The position numbers and the translations under genes are program-made. Below, in pieces: positions 32,277 to 38,965 of a stretch of DNA of 42,274 bases. The notes beneath the pieces are model-generated. The model did no database searches, was not told the origin of the DNA, and was given only the letters and a program-made list of their open reading frames with translations. The DNA is from a virus. The first letter of the stretch is position 1. The number at the start of each line of letters is the position of its first letter. Location: positions 1 to 42,274 of the IMG/VR virus record IMGVR_UViG_3300025326_000086. The stretch is one strand, 5' to 3'.

Positions 32277-32432
32277 CTATTCTTTACTCAGCCACATCAA
32301 CACACAACCAACAACCATTAAAACAGCGCCTACCAGCACTAAAAGCGGGCTTCCATTAAGGCCAAAAGCGCTTAAAACTGGCAGTAAAGCCATCGACCAA
32401 GTCAGACCAGTCCACATTAGTTTAACTCCCAT
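32277..32432 (-). CDS. Small two-helix membrane protein (51 residues)
   Basis: Hand-translated: ATG at 32432 with an excellent AAAGGAG ribosome-binding site 7 nt upstream; TAG at 32279-32277. Two hydrophobic stretches (about residues 5-23 and 28-47; LLPVLSAFGL and PLLVLVGAVLMVVGCVLMWL) with a short N-G-S turn make a hairpin membrane protein, ending SKE. It could be a holin-like or superinfection protein. First gene of the minus operon driven from 32574. Confidence 0.75.
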   Translation of the reverse strand: MGVKLMWTGLTWSMALLPVLSAFGLNGSPLLVLVGAVLMVVGCVLMWLSKE

Positions 32433-32439
32433 AAATTTG

Positions 32440-32462
32440 CTCCTTTCTAGGAAAAATCCTAG
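32440..32462 (-). promoter_or_regulatory. Ribosome-binding site next to a perfect hairpin
   Basis: The AAAGGAG site (32440-32446) abuts a perfect 6-bp hairpin, CTAGGA-TTTT-TCCTAG (32447-32462). The stem ends exactly where the ribosome-binding site begins, so stacking or melting of the stem could tune translation of the 51-residue membrane protein. Confidence 0.5.
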
Positions 32463-32466
32463 CAGA

Positions 32467-32539
32467 AAACAAAGCCCCTCGTCAATGCGAGGGGGAGCGG
32501 AATTTGAACATGGTAAGCAGACTCCGCAGGACTTTGTTT
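32467..32539 (-). ncRNA. 73-nt three-way-junction leader RNA
   Basis: On the minus strand AAACAAAG (32532-32539) pairs with CTTTGTTT (32467-32474). Inside lie GCGGA/TCCGC (32523-32527 with 32497-32501) and CCCCTCG-CATTGA-CGAGGGG (32475-32494), the latter directly next to the closing stem. The 5' base of the closing stem is the predicted start of the promoter 32546-32574. The second hairpin followed by CTTTGTTTTC could also act as an attenuator. It matches no RNA family I know. Confidence 0.6.
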
Positions 32540-32545
32540 ATAAAA

Positions 32546-32574
32546 ATCATAGCAAATTTCTCTTGTACTGACAA
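32546..32574 (-). promoter_or_regulatory. Sigma70-type promoter of the small minus operon
   Basis: TTGTCA (32569-32574) and TATGAT (32546-32551) on the minus strand, exactly 17 nt apart, each 5 of 6 matches to consensus. A palindrome AGCAAT-ATAA-ATTGCT (32574-32589) touches the -35, a likely operator position. It drives the leader RNA, the 51-residue membrane protein, the tRNA-like gene and the basic protein. Confidence 0.75.
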
Positions 32575-32618
32575 GCAATATAAATTGCTCTACCAGATGC
32601 AGGGATTGATTTATCGTA

Positions 32619-32655
32619 CAAAAACCCCGCTTGACTGTGGAGTGCAAACGGGGTT
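32619..32655 (-). terminator. Minus-strand intrinsic terminator
   Basis: AACCCCG (32649-32655 on the minus strand) pairs with CGGGGTT (32623-32629), followed by TTTTTG. The 19-nt loop is long. It would stop transcription coming from the right (32660-33500, minus strand), which implies a transcript there or protects the operon promoter at 32574. Confidence 0.6.
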
Positions 32656-32717
32656 AATGTATTACTGCTTATGTAAGTGGCAACATTTTATCCCCACTTT
32701 CCCAAATAAGCAAATAT

Positions 32718-32902
32718 CGCGCCTAGACGCGAGGTGACTTTAGGCTACTGATAGCCTCACACACACCACAGCCGCAAAGGAAAAGGCTTAAAAATACCAT
32801 GTGTGAATAATCAGGCCCGAAAGCTGAAAAACAGCGGGCAGAAGCGCGAGGACTAGTCGTTACGCATTATGCGACCCTCCCTTCCAGAGCGAAACGCCCT
32901 GG
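32718..32902 (-). ncRNA. Chain of hairpins, possible minus-strand non-coding RNA
   Basis: The stretch 32656-33546 (about 0.9 kb) has no credible gene. Its left part holds CGCG-CGCG (32718-32731), GGCTA/TAGCC (32743-32756), GCCC/GGGC with GCTG/CAGC inside (32815-32839), an 11-nt palindrome CGCATTATGCG (32863-32873) and CCAG...CTGG (32884-32902). The last one pairs fully only on the minus strand, where a G-U replaces an A-C mismatch, and a minus-strand terminator follows at 32619. No promoter was found, and it fits no known RNA (tmRNA, RNase P and 6S features absent). Confidence 0.35.
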
Positions 32903-33325
32903 CTTGGAATAGATAATTAGCTTAGTTTACCTGGGGACAAATCCAGATTTAAGTAAACGATACCACCCTCTTTATTTAGCCCTCTTGCCTCTTCCAATAG
33001 GCAGAATTAGGTTATTAAGATGCCTTACGGGTAAACCCCCCCATTTAGGTAATGTTAAGAACCACTTTCTAGTTTCTAAAAAGTTTACTTTGTGTGGTAG
33101 ATGGTTAAACAATAATAAAACGGGTTGGCCTAATCTAAATCCCCCACCCACTATTACGTCGTATAAAATAGATTGTGCGACACAGTAGCTCTTCTCAAGC
33201 CCTTATCTGGTGGAAAATAGCCCTTAAAAGCTAATGGTGCCTAATAATGGCCTTACTAGCGGTCAAATAACGGGTTATTAACTGATGAACCAAGCCAAAC
33301 ATCACGGAAAAGGGTGACAGATAGA

Positions 33326-33441
33326 TTAACTTACATCAAGACAACATCTTAACCTAATGATCTTTACTTAATAAGTAAAGCTTTACTTCACACTATATAA
33401 GTTAACTTACCTAATCTTTACCTCACTAATTATCTTTACTT
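33326..33441. repeat. Iteron-like array, candidate replication origin or control region
   Basis: AT-rich DNA with four direct copies of CTTTAC(T/C)T (33362, 33381, 33416, 33434), one of them in a 9-bp inverted repeat CTTTACTTA-A-TAAGTAAAG (33362-33380), and two copies of TTAACTTAC (33326-33334, 33402-33410). More TTTAC-type matches are scattered to the left. Iterons of this density suit an initiator or regulator. It lies directly upstream of the promoter that starts the plus-strand gene run. No dnaA-box consensus seen. Confidence 0.45.
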
Positions 33442-33492
33442 ACTTTTGGCCCCGCTTGTTTTTCAACCTCTTTTGATACTACCTATATATTT

Positions 33493-33509
33493 TATACTGT
33501 GGTATAATA
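33493..33509 (+). promoter_or_regulatory. Extended -10 promoter of the plus-strand gene run
   Basis: TATACTGTGGTATAATA contains TG-G-TATAAT (33500-33508), a perfect extended -10; the -35 is poor, as allowed for this class. Start is expected near 33515, 32 nt before ATG 33547. The same core TGTGGTATAAT occurs at 38699-38709 and, on the minus strand, at 31860-31870. Confidence 0.65.
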
Positions 33510-33546
33510 CAGGTATCTTAGTAGCCAAATAATAAGAGAAGGAATT

Positions 33547-33690
33547 ATGCAAATCTCAATCAGTTTACAAAAAGGCTTTTACCTTATCAAGCTTGGTGCC
33601 GAGGTAATTGCTACCGCTTTAACTCACGCCAAAGCCCTGGCGTTAGCCAGCAAGTATCGCCAGATTATCAGGCAAGTGGAGGCCAAATAA
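33547..33690 (+). CDS. Small hypothetical protein (47 residues)
   Basis: Hand-translated: ATG 33547 with GAAGGAATT upstream, TAA 33688-33690 overlapping the next ATG (TAATG). It opens MQISISLQKGFYLIKLGAEV, with a helical, alanine-rich second half (THAKALALASKYRQIIRQVEAK). The leader GAAGGAATTATGCAA is identical to that of the gene at 34451. First gene after the promoter. Function unknown. Confidence 0.7.
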   Translation: MQISISLQKGFYLIKLGAEVIATALTHAKALALASKYRQIIRQVEAK

Positions 33691-34046
33691 TGCAATTAAC
33701 CAATATCTTCTCGCTCAATCATCAGGTGGCCGTTTACGTTCCCTCAACCAGTAATGTGAACCAAAAAGTCACACCAGAAGTACACCAGGCTAGGGTGAAG
33801 GAAGTAGCGGAAACTCTGACTGGCTTGTTTGGCGGGGCCACTAGCTACAAAGCCCAGGGCTATTACAAGTCAAACAAAGGCGCTCTAGTTATCGAAAACG
33901 TCGGGATAGTCTTAGCCTTTACTAATGACGAAACCCTGGAGGCCAAATCGGAAGAACTAATAAACTACGTTAAAGATCTGGCGGCCGAGTGGTCGCAAGA
34001 GAGTATTTTGCTTAAAATCGACGACAAGGCGTTATTTATCGAGTAG
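33690..34046 (+). CDS. Conserved phage/plasmid hypothetical protein
   Basis: 118 residues. VAVYVPSTSNVNQKV near the front, then LTGLFGGATSYKAQGYYKSNKGALVIENV is a pattern I have seen in small proteins of mobile elements, without a known role. It is followed by a helix with acid/basic repeats and an end strand. Starts by TAATG overlap. Probably cytoplasmic. Confidence 0.75.
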   Translation: MQLTNIFSLNHQVAVYVPSTSNVNQKVTPEVHQARVKEVAETLTGLFGGATSYKAQGYYKSNKGALVIENVGIVLAFTNDETLEAKSEELINYVKDLAAEWSQESILLKIDDKALFIE

Positions 34047-34095
34047 TAGTAGGTATCAAGTAGTCTGGGGAAACCCCGGAGGAAGAGTACAAGTT

Positions 34096-34374
34096 ATGAA
34101 ATCAGCGGTCAAATTCGATCATAGGGCCGACAACCTGCGCGTCGCCAGTGGTGTTTCCAAAGAGGCCACGGTTAAAATAGCCAAAGCGCTAGCTATTGAA
34201 GACTGGAATAGCCCCAGCCAATTACTAGAGTTAATTATCAAGGCGGCTAAAAACGTCAATGAGGTGGCTTTTATAGTGCACGCCATAACCCGCGATATTG
34301 AAGGGAAAAAGGCGCGCGGCGGTGACGAGCGCGACCAGCAAGTTACTGTTGAAGTTAAAAGGACTTTGAATTAG
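34096..34374 (+). CDS. Hypothetical protein
   Basis: 92 residues, GGAGGAAG upstream. Helical: VSKEATVKIAKALAIEDWNSPSQLLELIIKAAKNVNEVAFIVHAI, then a charged, arginine-rich end (GKKARGGDERDQQVTVEVKRT). No family recognised. It is followed by a GC-rich hairpin. Confidence 0.7.
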   Translation: MKSAVKFDHRADNLRVASGVSKEATVKIAKALAIEDWNSPSQLLELIIKAAKNVNEVAFIVHAITRDIEGKKARGGDERDQQVTVEVKRTLN

Positions 34375-34385
34375 TCGCTAGCGAC

Positions 34386-34406
34386 CCAGGCCGATACTCG
34401 GCCTGG
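34386..34406 (+). terminator. Perfect 9-bp hairpin without T-run
   Basis: CCAGGCCGA-TAC-TCGGCCTGG between two small genes. No T-run follows, so it is more likely an mRNA-stabilising or processing hairpin, or a Rho-independent-like pause, than a full terminator. Confidence 0.45.
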
Positions 34407-34450
34407 CGCGGTAGTGAGTAATAATAAGCCAAGCTACCAGGGAAGGAATT

Positions 34451-34669
34451 ATGCAATTTTATATAATGGCGCAAGCCACTGACAACCAGAGCCAGCCCGA
34501 AGTGATCGAGCAAGCCGTGAGTCGTAAAGAGGCCGAGTACCTGGCCGATCAGTACCAACTGACTTATCCTGATTGTAAAATCTGGGTGATGCCCGACGCG
34601 CCAAGCGAGGAAGAGGCCGCCGAGTTTTATATTCACAAGTACCTAATGCCAGAACGGAAGGTGGCCTAA
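34451..34669 (+). CDS. Hypothetical protein
   Basis: 72 residues. The beta-alpha-beta-like layout MQFYIMAQ...VSRKEAEYLADQYQLTYPDCKIWVMP resembles small phage proteins of unknown role; the C-terminal helix is acidic, then basic. Identical ribosome-binding leader to the gene at 33547; overlaps the next gene by TAATG. Confidence 0.72.
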   Translation: MQFYIMAQATDNQSQPEVIEQAVSRKEAEYLADQYQLTYPDCKIWVMPDAPSEEEAAEFYIHKYLMPERKVA

Positions 34670-34860
34670 TGTTAGTCGATCAAATAATTGCTTACGAACA
34701 AGGCGATCTTGATGATAGAGCGACACTAAAATTATTCGCTAGCTTAATAAAATCTGGTCAATGCTGGTCGCTCCAGGGCCACTACGGAAGAACAGCCCAA
34801 GCCCTAATTGAGAGCGGCTACATCGACAAGAGCGGTAAAATTATCAAGGGCGCAAACTAA
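34669..34860 (+). CDS. Small conserved phage protein (DUF7417-like)
   Basis: 63 residues. The sequence IIAYEQGDLDD, LFASLIKSGQCWSLQGHYGRTAQALIESGYI is a very widespread small phage protein, usually near early or replication genes and without an assigned function. Length is normal. TAATG overlaps on both sides. Confidence 0.85.
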   Translation: MLVDQIIAYEQGDLDDRATLKLFASLIKSGQCWSLQGHYGRTAQALIESGYIDKSGKIIKGAN

Positions 34861-35288
34861 TGAGCTACACACCTCATCGCAAAATTGCCGACGCGATTAG
34901 ATCGCTTGTGCCGTTTAAAGGGAATAGCTCTTGGGCGGTCAGATCGACGGGGGCCGCAAAATCGTCTTACTCTGTTTGGAGCTATTCGACCAAGATATTC
35001 GAGATCTTTTTTGACACTAACGGCAATAAAACTTTAATAGAATTTAATAACAGCGCCTATAGCAGAACGACCAGCAAATTGCAGAATTTAATCATCAATA
35101 GCGTCTTGGCTAGTCCCGCCTCCCCGCATCTGGTTAAATGGTTGCCTTCCTATCGGCGCGATAATGCGCTTTACATCTGGGACAGTCAAGGAAAAATTGT
35201 TAGTAAAGACGATATATCAGAAGAAGACCAAGAGGAAAAAGTGCCAGACAGCCGAGTAATAATTATTCCAGTGGAGCAAATCTTATGA
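34860..35288 (+). CDS. Hypothetical protein ending in PVEQIL
   Basis: 142 residues. Beta-rich first half (SSWAVRSTGAAKSSYSVWSYSTKIFEIFFDTNGN), helical middle, acidic linker. It ends IIIPVEQIL, similar to the IEQEL tails of the three ORFs at 5742-6524. No family recognised. It overlaps the next tiny membrane protein by 4 nt. Confidence 0.72.
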   Translation: MSYTPHRKIADAIRSLVPFKGNSSWAVRSTGAAKSSYSVWSYSTKIFEIFFDTNGNKTLIEFNNSAYSRTTSKLQNLIINSVLASPASPHLVKWLPSYRRDNALYIWDSQGKIVSKDDISEEDQEEKVPDSRVIIIPVEQIL

Positions 35289-35407
35289 CCAAAAAGTTTG
35301 AAACTTTAATTGCCAGCTTACTATCGGCAATCCATAACCCTATTTTGTGGTTTGGTTTGCTGATCTTATATGGGATTATTCGAGTAGTAATAAGTAATAA
35401 AAACTAG
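35285..35407 (+). CDS. Tiny membrane protein (40 residues), upstream flank of the MoxR/VWA pair
   Basis: Hand-translated: ATGA overlap with the stop before, GGAG 9 nt upstream, TAG at 35405-35407. One membrane segment (about 17-36, HNPILWFGLLILYGIIRVVI) with a lysine-rich N-terminus. Its length and layout (short charged head, H-x-P, then L-rich segment) match the tiny protein at 38131 on the other side of the ATPase/VWA pair, and they may be distant paralogues. Confidence 0.65.
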   Translation: MTKKFETLIASLLSAIHNPILWFGLLILYGIIRVVISNKN

Positions 35408-35422
35408 CCAGAGAAGGGCACA

Positions 35423-36619
35423 ATGCCAGCAAAAAGATCGGCCGTCAAAGCGGCTAAAACCAGTAGTAAAAAATTCGTCAAGTTCGGCGGCCTTCAAATT
35501 CCAATGTGGGAAGGCAAGCATCACCCGCTAATTCCAGAATTCGGCGCTGAGATCTGGTATCCAAAAGAACAGATGAAGGCAATCGCCACGGCTTTACTTG
35601 GTAATATCTCGACGTTACTGATTGGCGAAACTGGCACTGGCAAAACCAGCCTAATTCGCCAGATCGCGTACTTGCGCCAACAGCCTTACGTTCGGGTTAA
35701 TTTGCACGGCTACACCAGCCCTGATGAATTGATCGGGAGCAAGTCGGCGGCCAATGGGAGCACGTTTTTTGAAGACGGGGTAATAATCCAAGCAATGCGT
35801 ATGGGCGCTATTCTAGTGGTTGATGAGTTAAATGCCGCGACCCCCGATTGTATGTTTATTTTTCACGCCTTACTGGACGACGAGCGCAAAATTACCTTGC
35901 CAACGGGTGAGGTTGTTAGACCGCATCCTGAATTTCGTTTTTTTGCGACGATGAACCCTGATTATGAGGGCACCAAGTCGATCAATCGGGCTTTTCTCGA
36001 TAGGTTTGGCGTTGTTATCGACGTGGAAACCCTAGCGCCAGCCCTGGAAGAAAAGTATTTAATGCAAAAGGGCGCTAGTAAAGAGGACGCTAACAATATG
36101 GTGTTATTCGCAAGCGCTTATAGAGCCGCTTACCGCGACGGCAAGACTCTGACTTTTTGCTCGACTAGAACCTTATTGCAATGGCTTGATCTTATCCAGC
36201 GGGGGTTTGCTATGGAAAAAGCTTTTTTGTTTGCGGTTCTAGGCAAGTCGCGTGCTGAGGAAAAGCAAGCAATGGCCGATGTATTCGAGGCACAAGTTAA
36301 AAAGAACCTGAAACTCACCAGCCGCGACAAGTTGGTGGTGGTTAAAAAGTCGGAGCTAACTAAGGCCGAGAAGATTGCAACAGATATGCAAAACAAGGCT
36401 AGCGACTTGGCGATCGAACTTGATCGAGCCAAGGCCCACGCTCAAGCTCAAAACAACTCCAGAGCGCAAGCCGTGGCTGAGCGCGACCAGTTACAGACTG
36501 CTATTACTGAGCTAACCAGTAAAATGGAGAGCTTTACACAGTTAAAGCGGGTGCTAAAAAAACTTAAAGACGAAGGTATTATCGACGCCAAATCAAAGGA
36601 AGACGAAAACCCGTTCTAA
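35423..36619 (+). CDS. MoxR/CobS-like AAA+ ATPase
   Basis: 398 residues. Walker A GETGTGKTS (68-76, K74), pore-loop area VNLHGYTSPDELIG, Walker B ILVVDELNA (130-138, D134/E135), sensor 1 in FFATMNPD (N178), arginine finger near FLDRFG (R194) and a lid domain to about 290. From about 310 a long coiled coil extends to the end. MoxR-type ATPases act as chaperones that insert metals or remodel complexes together with a von Willebrand A partner, which is encoded 2 nt downstream. In this phage the target is unknown. AGAAGG upstream. Confidence 0.9.
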   Translation: MPAKRSAVKAAKTSSKKFVKFGGLQIPMWEGKHHPLIPEFGAEIWYPKEQMKAIATALLGNISTLLIGETGTGKTSLIRQIAYLRQQPYVRVNLHGYTSPDELIGSKSAANGSTFFEDGVIIQAMRMGAILVVDELNAATPDCMFIFHALLDDERKITLPTGEVVRPHPEFRFFATMNPDYEGTKSINRAFLDRFGVVIDVETLAPALEEKYLMQKGASKEDANNMVLFASAYRAAYRDGKTLTFCSTRTLLQWLDLIQRGFAMEKAFLFAVLGKSRAEEKQAMADVFEAQVKKNLKLTSRDKLVVVKKSELTKAEKIATDMQNKASDLAIELDRAKAHAQAQNNSRAQAVAERDQLQTAITELTSKMESFTQLKRVLKKLKDEGIIDAKSKEDENPF

Positions 36620-36620
36620 T

Positions 36621-38129
36621 ATGCTAACAGCCAATCGCGAATATATCGAAATAGTGGTGGCCTCACTCTCAGGAACGACGGGCGTTAAAGTTGCCGAGGG
36701 TGAGCGCTGGGCGCTTAATATGGACGACAAGACACTTATTTATAACCCCGTCGATCTAATCGAGCGCCCGTTCTATCAGATCAGGGGGCTAGTCTTGCAC
36801 GAAATGGGGCACTTAATGTTTACCCAGACTGTGCCTGGTAGTAAATTATTTAATCAATATCCCAGATTAGAAGAGGCGTATAACGTCGCGGAAGACCAGC
36901 GAATTGAAACAAAGCTTTTCGCCCAATTCGGTCAATTCGCCCGTGAGAGCATATCGGCGCTTAATATCGACGTAATTGCTAAAACTTTTGCACCCGCCAA
37001 TTTAGCCCAAAATGACCCGCTACGCCAAGCGCTTTTAATGATAGCTTTTTTACTTGAAGAGCGCAAAAACTACGAACTGAGCCACTATGAATTCGATCTT
37101 GCAAAAAACGCCCTGCACAAAGACGCCCTAGAGGCAATCCTGGCTATTGAGAGGCAGGGTTCGAGTATACTTGATGATTGGTGGGTTACTATTCGCGACG
37201 CCAAATCGTTCGGGGAAATCCAAGCCTTTGTAGATGCTAAAGTTTTTCCGTTTATTGAAAAGTTATTAAAAAATAATCCCAAAAAATCAGATCAGGGCGA
37301 CGAAGAGGGCAAGGGCAAAAGCCAGTACAGTAAAAACAGGGCGGGCGCTAAACCAGGTCAAGCCCAAGTAACAATCCAAAGTGATACGTCGGGCGGGCTA
37401 AAGGCTGGCACGGGTAGCTCCCCCGATCGGGCAATTCCAATCCCCGATTATAAGTCGGCCAGCGCTCTAATGAGGCCGTTTTCCGACACCCTAGCCAATC
37501 GCTTACTGGACGTCTTAAAAGAAAAAAAAGCCGTCACTCACTCAGGATTATATAAGCGGGGGAAATTACTAAGCCGCAATATCACCAAGCTAATGACCAA
37601 TGAAGAGCGGATGTTCTCTAGACGCAATAATCCCGATACACCAGACTATAAAGTTTACGTTGTTATTGACCGCTCAGGTTCTATGGACGAAGAGCAAAAA
37701 ATATCTTACGCTTATCTAGCGGGGGTTATGGTTTACGACACGGCGCTCAAGATGAAGATGCCCGTTGAAGTGGTATCGTTTAATGAAGATGTGGAATACA
37801 TCGCCGACAATCAGAATAGGACGCCAGATTTTGAACAGTTTAGCACCAGCGGCGGCACTGACGACGCAAATATGGTTCGTGAACTAGCAGACAAAGTCAA
37901 AAAAGATCAAGAGGAAACCCTGGTTTTTATTATCGGCGACGGGGAAGGTACGAGTTTACCTTCCGCTAGCCTAGCTTACTTGCAAAAAAAGGGTTTTCTA
38001 ATGGGGATAGGCGTTGGGGAGGGCACGGAGCGGGTCGCTGAAGCCTATCCAAATGGGGTGACTGTAGCCTCACCAAAGGACGTGCCAAAAGTAATAATTC
38101 AAACCCTGCGCGGGTTAATCAAAAGGTAA
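36621..38129 (+). CDS. HExxH plus von Willebrand A (CobT-like) partner of the AAA+ ATPase
   Basis: 502 residues. N-terminal zincin-like region: GLVLHEMGHLMF with H60-E61-x-x-H64 and then NVAEDQRIE (87-95), the 'EDxRIE' block that regularly follows HExxH in VWA-linked metallopeptidase-like domains. The middle (about 215-275) is a disordered Lys/Gly/Ser linker. The VWA domain has a complete MIDAS: DRSGS (348-352), T411 in SGGTDD, and D438 in IIGDGEG. It likely binds Mg2+ and a partner in a MoxR-driven cycle; whether the zincin cleaves is unknown. Confidence 0.9.
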   Translation: MLTANREYIEIVVASLSGTTGVKVAEGERWALNMDDKTLIYNPVDLIERPFYQIRGLVLHEMGHLMFTQTVPGSKLFNQYPRLEEAYNVAEDQRIETKLFAQFGQFARESISALNIDVIAKTFAPANLAQNDPLRQALLMIAFLLEERKNYELSHYEFDLAKNALHKDALEAILAIERQGSSILDDWWVTIRDAKSFGEIQAFVDAKVFPFIEKLLKNNPKKSDQGDEEGKGKSQYSKNRAGAKPGQAQVTIQSDTSGGLKAGTGSSPDRAIPIPDYKSASALMRPFSDTLANRLLDVLKEKKAVTHSGLYKRGKLLSRNITKLMTNEERMFSRRNNPDTPDYKVYVVIDRSGSMDEEQKISYAYLAGVMVYDTALKMKMPVEVVSFNEDVEYIADNQNRTPDFEQFSTSGGTDDANMVRELADKVKKDQEETLVFIIGDGEGTSLPSASLAYLQKKGFLMGIGVGEGTERVAEAYPNGVTVASPKDVPKVIIQTLRGLIKR

Positions 38130-38130
38130 T

Positions 38131-38253
38131 ATGCTGGAAAAACTAGAAATTATTTTAACGATTGCTGTATATATGCTAAGACACCCTAAAATTTTACTGG
38201 CTTATTTACTGCTATTATGGGAGGGCGACAAAATTAAAATCAACCTAAAATGA
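38131..38253 (+). CDS. Tiny membrane protein (40 residues), downstream flank of the pair
   Basis: Hand-translated: ATG one base after the VWA stop, AAAGG upstream; TGA overlaps the next ATG (ATGA). It has a hydrophobic stretch at about 7-14 and a second at 19-30 (HPKILLAYLLLLWEG), ending in a basic KIKINLK. Same size and similar H-P-x-x-L-L layout as 35285-35407. It may anchor the VWA protein at the membrane (inferred). Confidence 0.62.
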   Translation: MLEKLEIILTIAVYMLRHPKILLAYLLLLWEGDKIKINLK

Positions 38254-38462
38254 GAAAAATAAAAATATATTTAATTAGCGCCTATGTTTTTTTAAGTCTT
38301 TGCGTAGCACTCACTATTTTTATTTTTGGCGAAACTAAAAGGGAGGTTGCGCGTTTTGAAGAGCGCCAGGAATATGTTTTGCGGGAGCTTGGCGAAATGT
38401 GTGCTAGAGGAGCTTATCGCATAGGATACGACGGGGAAAATTTTTATGCACTCTGCAAATAA
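38250..38462 (+). CDS. Small membrane-anchored protein
   Basis: 70 residues. N-terminal membrane segment (about 6-27, YLISAYVFLSLCVALTIFIFG), then a charged helix (ETKREVARFEERQEYVLRELGEMC) and a small end domain (YRIGYDGENFYALCK). Resembles Rz/spanin-like or Cox-like small phage membrane proteins in layout only. Overlaps both neighbours. Confidence 0.7.
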   Translation: MRKIKIYLISAYVFLSLCVALTIFIFGETKREVARFEERQEYVLRELGEMCARGAYRIGYDGENFYALCK

Positions 38463-38673
38463 TCGATCAGTCAAACATAAATTTAAGCGCTTGGTGGGTT
38501 ACATCAGCCCTTCAAAAAAATATATTTATCAATGCACTTGCGGGAGGACAGTCGAAGGCTGGAACCAGTCTGATGCCTTCAAAAACCACGCCGCTGAATT
38601 GCTAAACACCCCATTTAATTTAGCCGATCACGAAGACAATTTTGCCAACGAGAACACAGAAGCCGACTTGTGA
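38446..38673 (+). CDS. Hypothetical protein with CxC
   Basis: 75 residues. Basic front (NNRSVKHKFKRLVGYI), then YIYQCTCGRTVEGW (a half zinc finger, with H at about 48 as a possible extra ligand) and an acidic end. The start overlaps the preceding gene by 17 nt; a closer start is not available. No family recognised. The gene ends just before the palindromic promoter. Confidence 0.65.
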   Translation: MHSANNRSVKHKFKRLVGYISPSKKYIYQCTCGRTVEGWNQSDAFKNHAAELLNTPFNLADHEDNFANENTEADL

Positions 38674-38681
38674 TCGAACTA

Positions 38682-38709
38682 TTGCATAACCACAAGTTTG
38701 TGGTATAAT
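38682..38709 (+). promoter_or_regulatory. Extended -10 promoter with an embedded palindromic operator
   Basis: TG-G-TATAAT (38701-38709) with TTGCAT (38682-38687) 16 nt upstream. The spacer holds a perfect 7-bp inverted repeat ACCACAA-GT-TTGTGGT (38689-38704) that runs into the -10, so a bound dimer would block the promoter. The HTH gene that follows is the obvious candidate repressor. The core TGTGGTATAAT is shared with 33498-33508 and 31860-31870. Confidence 0.65.
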
Positions 38710-38728
38710 ATCTGGGCAGGAGTCAAAA

Positions 38729-38965
38729 ATGAGAAGTCGATTAAAAATAATCCACGAACTAGAAGCCAAAGATATGTTGGAGCGCTATGTAAGTGGCGAT
38801 CCCCTACCTGAGATTGCACAGGCTCACGGCATTGAAAGCCCCAAAAACGTCTATTACTACATTAACAAGTATCAGGGTCATATTACCGACGAACAACGGA
38901 TTAAGAGGTATAAGGCGACTCTGAAGCGCAAGCGAGAGGCGGATGTAGCAACGAAAGACTTTTAA
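38729..38965 (+). CDS. Small HTH DNA-binding protein, likely autoregulator
   Basis: 78 residues. KDMLERYVSGDPLPEIAQAHGIESPKNVYYYINKY (about 15-50) forms an HTH in which LPEIAQAHGI is helix 2 and the turn and PKNVYYYINKY the recognition helix. The C-terminus is basic (KRYKATLKRKREADVATK). GGAG lies 7 nt before the ATG. It directly follows a promoter with a palindrome in its spacer, suggesting self-control and possibly control of the duplicated block downstream. Confidence 0.75.
   Translation: MRSRLKIIHELEAKDMLERYVSGDPLPEIAQAHGIESPKNVYYYINKYQGHITDEQRIKRYKATLKRKREADVATKDF

Noticed and set aside
32656-33000. tmRNA, RNase P RNA or 6S RNA in the gap
   Set aside because: None of their conserved core sequences could be found on either strand.
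32504-33188. Plus-strand ORFs at 32504-32737 and 32985-33188
   Set aside because: No ribosome-binding site, unlike any phage protein, and overlapping a promoter, hairpins and terminator on the other strand.
33326-33441. Short repeats considered as a CRISPR array
   Set aside because: The units are 8-9 nt, irregularly spaced and partly inverted, without uniform spacers or cas genes.
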